Positions 16,359-18,789 of a DNA stretch of 18,789 bases are shown in pieces. This stretch comes from CAZDUS01 sp964609375. Lineage in GTDB: Bacteria; Verrucomicrobiota; Kiritimatiellia; CAIKKV01; CAITUY01. A program made the translations under genes and the position numbers. The notes below the pieces were generated by a model. It made no database searches. It was not told the DNA's origin and saw nothing but the letters and a program-made list of their open reading frames with translations. Location: NCBI GenBank assembly GCA_964609375.1, contig CAZSSA010000044.1:1-18789 (forward strand), in the 5' to 3' direction. Numbering within the stretch: the first letter of the stretch is position 1; each line of letters opens with the position of its first letter.

Positions 16359-17141
16359 CCTTCCATTCCGGTGGCTCTCACCATCGCTGGCTCCGACAGC
16401 GGCGGCGGTGCCGGGATTCAGGCGGACCTCAAGACCTTCACCGCCATGAAGGTCTTCGGTACCTCGGCCATTACCTGCCTGACCGCCCAGAACCCCGATT
16501 GGGTCAGCGGCATCGAGGCAGTATCCCCCGCCATGGTCACCAAACAAATTCGGGCCGTAACCGATGGATTTCCCGTCGCCGCCGCCAAGACCGGAATGTT
16601 ATTCTCATCCCCCCTCATCCGTGCCGTCGCCAGGGAACTCAAACGGGGCCCCTCCTTCCCCCTCGTCGTCGATCCCGTCATGGTCGCCACATCCGGTGCC
16701 CGCCTGCTCCGCGAGGACGCCATGCAAGCCCTATGTACCATCCTCCTCCCTATGGCTGCTGTCATCACACCAAACCTGCAGGAAGCCGAAATCCTTGCGG
16801 ACAGACGCATCCGTACGCTTAACGATCTGACTCAGGCCGCCTGTCGTATCTCCCGCCGTTTTTCCACCGCCTGTATCGCCAAGGGAGGTCACCTCGAAGG
16901 CAACCGCGTCGTGGATGTCCTCTGTGTGGACGGCGAAATCACACTCTATACCCTCCCCCGTGCCCGCGTCGCAGGCACCCACGGAACCGGATGCACTTTT
17001 TCAGCCGCGCTCACCGCCGCCCTTGCCACGGGCAATGACCTGCATGAAGCCGTAGCCATCGCCAAGGCCTTTGTGACCAACGCCTTGTGTACCGGCAAGC
17101 CCTCAGGCAAACACACACCCCTGAACTTCTTTCAATCTTAG
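16359..17141 (+). CDS. thiD: ThiD, hydroxymethylpyrimidine/phosphomethylpyrimidine kinase (5' end in gap)
   Basis: ThiD phosphorylates HMP and HMP-phosphate to HMP-pyrophosphate for thiamine synthesis. It is a ribokinase-fold enzyme. Visible motifs: ALTIAGSDSGGGAGIQADL at the N terminus (HMP-binding), AAKTGML, VVDPVMVATSGARLL, ITPNLQEAEIL and the anion-hole motif GTHGTGCTFSAAL with the conserved Cys. The frame is already open at 16359 and reads P-S-I-P before the GTG at 16371. Homologues usually have a Met a few residues before this point, so the real start is most likely inside the N run and the GTG is an internal Val. About 260 residues are visible, near full length. A stand-alone PdxK-like specificity is possible but less likely. 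No terminator hairpin follows. Confidence 0.9.
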   Translation, partial: PSIPVALTIAGSDSGGGAGIQADLKTFTAMKVFGTSAITCLTAQNPDWVSGIEAVSPAMVTKQIRAVTDGFPVAAAKTGMLFSSPLIRAVARELKRGPSFPLVVDPVMVATSGARLLREDAMQALCTILLPMAAVITPNLQEAEILADRRIRTLNDLTQAACRISRRFSTACIAKGGHLEGNRVVDVLCVDGEITLYTLPRARVAGTHGTGCTFSAALTAALATGNDLHEAVAIAKAFVTNALCTGKPSGKHTPLNFFQS

Positions 17142-17174
17142 TTGTACCCTTTCGTCTTTTTCTCGTGTTTCGTA

Positions 17175-17199
17175 GTTAATAATAGATTAATTATTTAAC
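17175..17199 (+). promoter_or_regulatory. AT-rich imperfect palindrome directly before comEC
   Basis: GTTAATAAT (17175-17183) and ATTATTTAAC (17190-17199) are inverted repeats with a one-base bulge, ending one base before the ATG. The surrounding 35 bases are almost pure A/T apart from a few G and C, in a GC-rich genome. This could be a promoter -10 region, an operator, or both. No Shine-Dalgarno is present, and I cannot place a convincing -35 box. Confidence 0.35.
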
Positions 17200-17200
17200 T

Positions 17201-18789
17201 ATGAATCAACTTCCCCGACGACCACTAGCTGGCATCGCCCTCTTTTTTGCCGCCGGCATCTATCTTGGCCTCAACTTCACGTTGCCCTCCTTCATTCCTC
17301 TTGCCGCAGGCGTCGTTCTCCTCATCACCTCCCTTGCCACCATCCGGTTTACAGCTGGCATCATTGGCAACATCTCCACCGCCGCCATGCTTCTGGCCAT
17401 CGCCTGCGTTGGCTGGTTCCATGCCGCCATGCAAGCGGAATCCCGCCCAATGCCGATCGCCTCGTTACTATCCACACCAACAACCGGCATTGGCCTGATC
17501 GGGGTGCTTGATGACGATGCCGTCCCCGTAGACGCGGCATCTTGCCGCGTTCGAACAACGTCCCGTAACACCTCCACCAATATCATGACCTGGAAAGCAC
17601 CTCTCTTAGCGGAACAACTGCGCTTATCGAACGATGCACCCTGGCAACCCGTCGGAGGCCCTGCTTGGGTTCGATTTCAACGGCCACAACAATTCAAGCC
17701 GCCACGCTATGGCGAGCGCTGGTCATTCTCCGGTTTTCTGACTCCTGGCACGAATGCCACGACACGCAACCCGGCCCACCCCGCCCCCGTGTTTATGTCG
17801 GCCGGTCGCTCGGCTCACTGGATCGTCTCGGGACAGGGCAACGCCATCATTCAGTTCGCCCTGTCGGCACGGACCAAGGCTTTGGAAATCTTGAGCTACG
17901 GTATTGCCAGGTTCCCGGAGGAGTCCGCCATTTTATACTCCCTTCTCCTTGGAGTCCGCGGACAAATGCCTCAAGACATCTATCAGGCGTTTGCCAATAC
18001 GAGCACGCTACATGTCTTTGCGATCAGCGGATCTCATGTCGTCATCCTGGCCGCTGTGCTGGTGCTCGCTCTTTCCTCCGGCGGCGTCCCCCGCACGCGA
18101 TGGATTCTCGCCTTGGCACCCGTATTGCTGCTTTACACCATCATGACAGGGCTGCAGTCCAGTGCCACCCGCGCCTGCATCATGGGTATCCTGTTCTGGA
18201 CCGCCCCGCTCCTTGGCCGCCAATCAGATATCCACTCCTCACTGGGCGCCGCCGCGATGATCCTGTTGTCATGGTCACCCGACAACCTGACCGATGCCGG
18301 GTTCCTGCTTTCCTTCATTGCCGTTATCGGGCTCGCCCTGTTCACGCCGATCTTCGCCACCCCGTTCCACAGCCACTTCCAGAAAGACCCGCTCCAACTT
18401 CAACCAGACCCGGCATGGAAAACCGTGGCTCGCGAATTCGCATTGGGATTGGGCAACCTCGTTGCCATGACCCTGGCCGCCACTCTCGTTACAGCCCCCC
18501 TGACTGCCCTTTATTTCAATTCCGTAGCCCCCATCGGCTTACTCGGCAACCTGGTTGCCGTTCCGCTCTCCTCGCTCATCATTCTCACAGGTGCCCTATC
18601 CCTCACCTTCGGATCCTGCGCGCTCTTCTTCGCCGACATTTTCAACCATGCCAATGTGGCCTTGGCCTTCATCCTCAATCACTTCATTGCCTTCTTATCC
18701 ACCATCCCCGGCGGCCACTGGAAGGTCCCTCCCCCTCCCCTTTGGGAAATCCTGCTGCTATACGCCATCATGATCATCAGCCGTTTCGC
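17201..18789 (+). CDS. comEC: ComEC/Rec2-type DNA internalisation channel (3' truncated by window edge)
   Basis: The frame runs from the ATG at 17201 to the window end, 529 codons without a stop. ComEC is the inner-membrane channel that takes single-stranded DNA into the cytoplasm during transformation. The N terminus has two or three hydrophobic helices (about 9-70). A soluble region follows (about 80-210) containing GERWSFSGFL, corresponding to the DUF4131/OB-like part. The competence domain carries the diagnostic STLHVFAISGSHVVIL (about 268-283), SSATRACIMGIL and DAGFLLSFIAVIGL, plus several more membrane helices. The C-terminal metallo-beta-lactamase domain, if present, lies beyond the window. 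There is no Shine-Dalgarno; the bases before the ATG are AT-rich. It is 59 bases after thiD on the same strand, probably with its own promoter. Confidence 0.92.
   Translation, partial: MNQLPRRPLAGIALFFAAGIYLGLNFTLPSFIPLAAGVVLLITSLATIRFTAGIIGNISTAAMLLAIACVGWFHAAMQAESRPMPIASLLSTPTTGIGLIGVLDDDAVPVDAASCRVRTTSRNTSTNIMTWKAPLLAEQLRLSNDAPWQPVGGPAWVRFQRPQQFKPPRYGERWSFSGFLTPGTNATTRNPAHPAPVFMSAGRSAHWIVSGQGNAIIQFALSARTKALEILSYGIARFPEESAILYSLLLGVRGQMPQDIYQAFANTSTLHVFAISGSHVVILAAVLVLALSSGGVPRTRWILALAPVLLLYTIMTGLQSSATRACIMGILFWTAPLLGRQSDIHSSLGAAAMILLSWSPDNLTDAGFLLSFIAVIGLALFTPIFATPFHSHFQKDPLQLQPDPAWKTVAREFALGLGNLVAMTLAATLVTAPLTALYFNSVAPIGLLGNLVAVPLSSLIILTGALSLTFGSCALFFADIFNHANVALAFILNHFIAFLSTIPGGHWKVPPPPLWEILLLYAIMIISRF

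Noticed and set aside
1..18789. CRISPR array, insertion sequence or rRNA gene
   Set aside because: No regularly spaced repeats, transposase motifs or rRNA-like sequence were seen on either strand.

Overview
This is an ordinary, mostly housekeeping stretch of a bacterial chromosome from a draft assembly, since it contains a run of exactly 100 N. It is fairly GC-rich (upper 50s percent by eye, not computed). No phylogenetic marker settles the organism. The gene set (a complete recC-recB-recD, an argJ-argB-argD block, an ArgG of the E. coli-like class, and a phosphoesterase fused through a membrane anchor to an extracytoplasmic beta-type domain) would fit a Gram-negative such as a member of the PVC superphylum (Kiritimatiellota- or Lentisphaerota-like). 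That placement is a low-confidence inference.

Layout. Positions 1-351 hold the 3' end of a DUF4143-type AAA ATPase on the + strand. It runs tail-to-tail, with 3 bases between stop codons, into a minus-strand recC-recB-recD operon (9433 down to 355). The three genes overlap by ATGA at each junction and encode the subunits of exonuclease V. Immediately upstream on the same strand lies a tRNA-Val(GAC) with an encoded CCA and a near-consensus sigma-70 promoter; this is the only clear promoter for the recCBD block. The 251-base divergent space to the right carries GC-rich inverted repeats and a second promoter reading right into a membrane-anchored metallophosphoesterase (9812-11287). That start has no Shine-Dalgarno sequence and is nearly leaderless.

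After about 350 bases without a gene comes a tightly packed + strand arginine cluster: argJ, argB and argD overlap by 1 and 4 bases. A perfect 10-bp hairpin with a T tract (14970-15020) then sits just in front of argG. The end of argG and the start of the next gene, thiD (thiamine pathway), fall in the 100-N gap. The window closes with the 5' two thirds or so of comEC, the DNA-uptake channel gene.

How the genes work together. RecBCD repairs and degrades linear DNA. ArgJ, ArgB and ArgD run the acetylated ornithine branch, and ArgG makes argininosuccinate after citrulline formation; argC, argF and argH are not in the window. ThiD and ComEC are independent functions. I found no CRISPR array, phage, insertion sequence, toxin-antitoxin module or convincing new multi-gene system. 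The least ordinary items are the two-compartment phosphoesterase, the possible tRNA-recCBD co-transcript, the hairpin before argG, and the SD-less AT-rich starts of the phosphoesterase gene and comEC.
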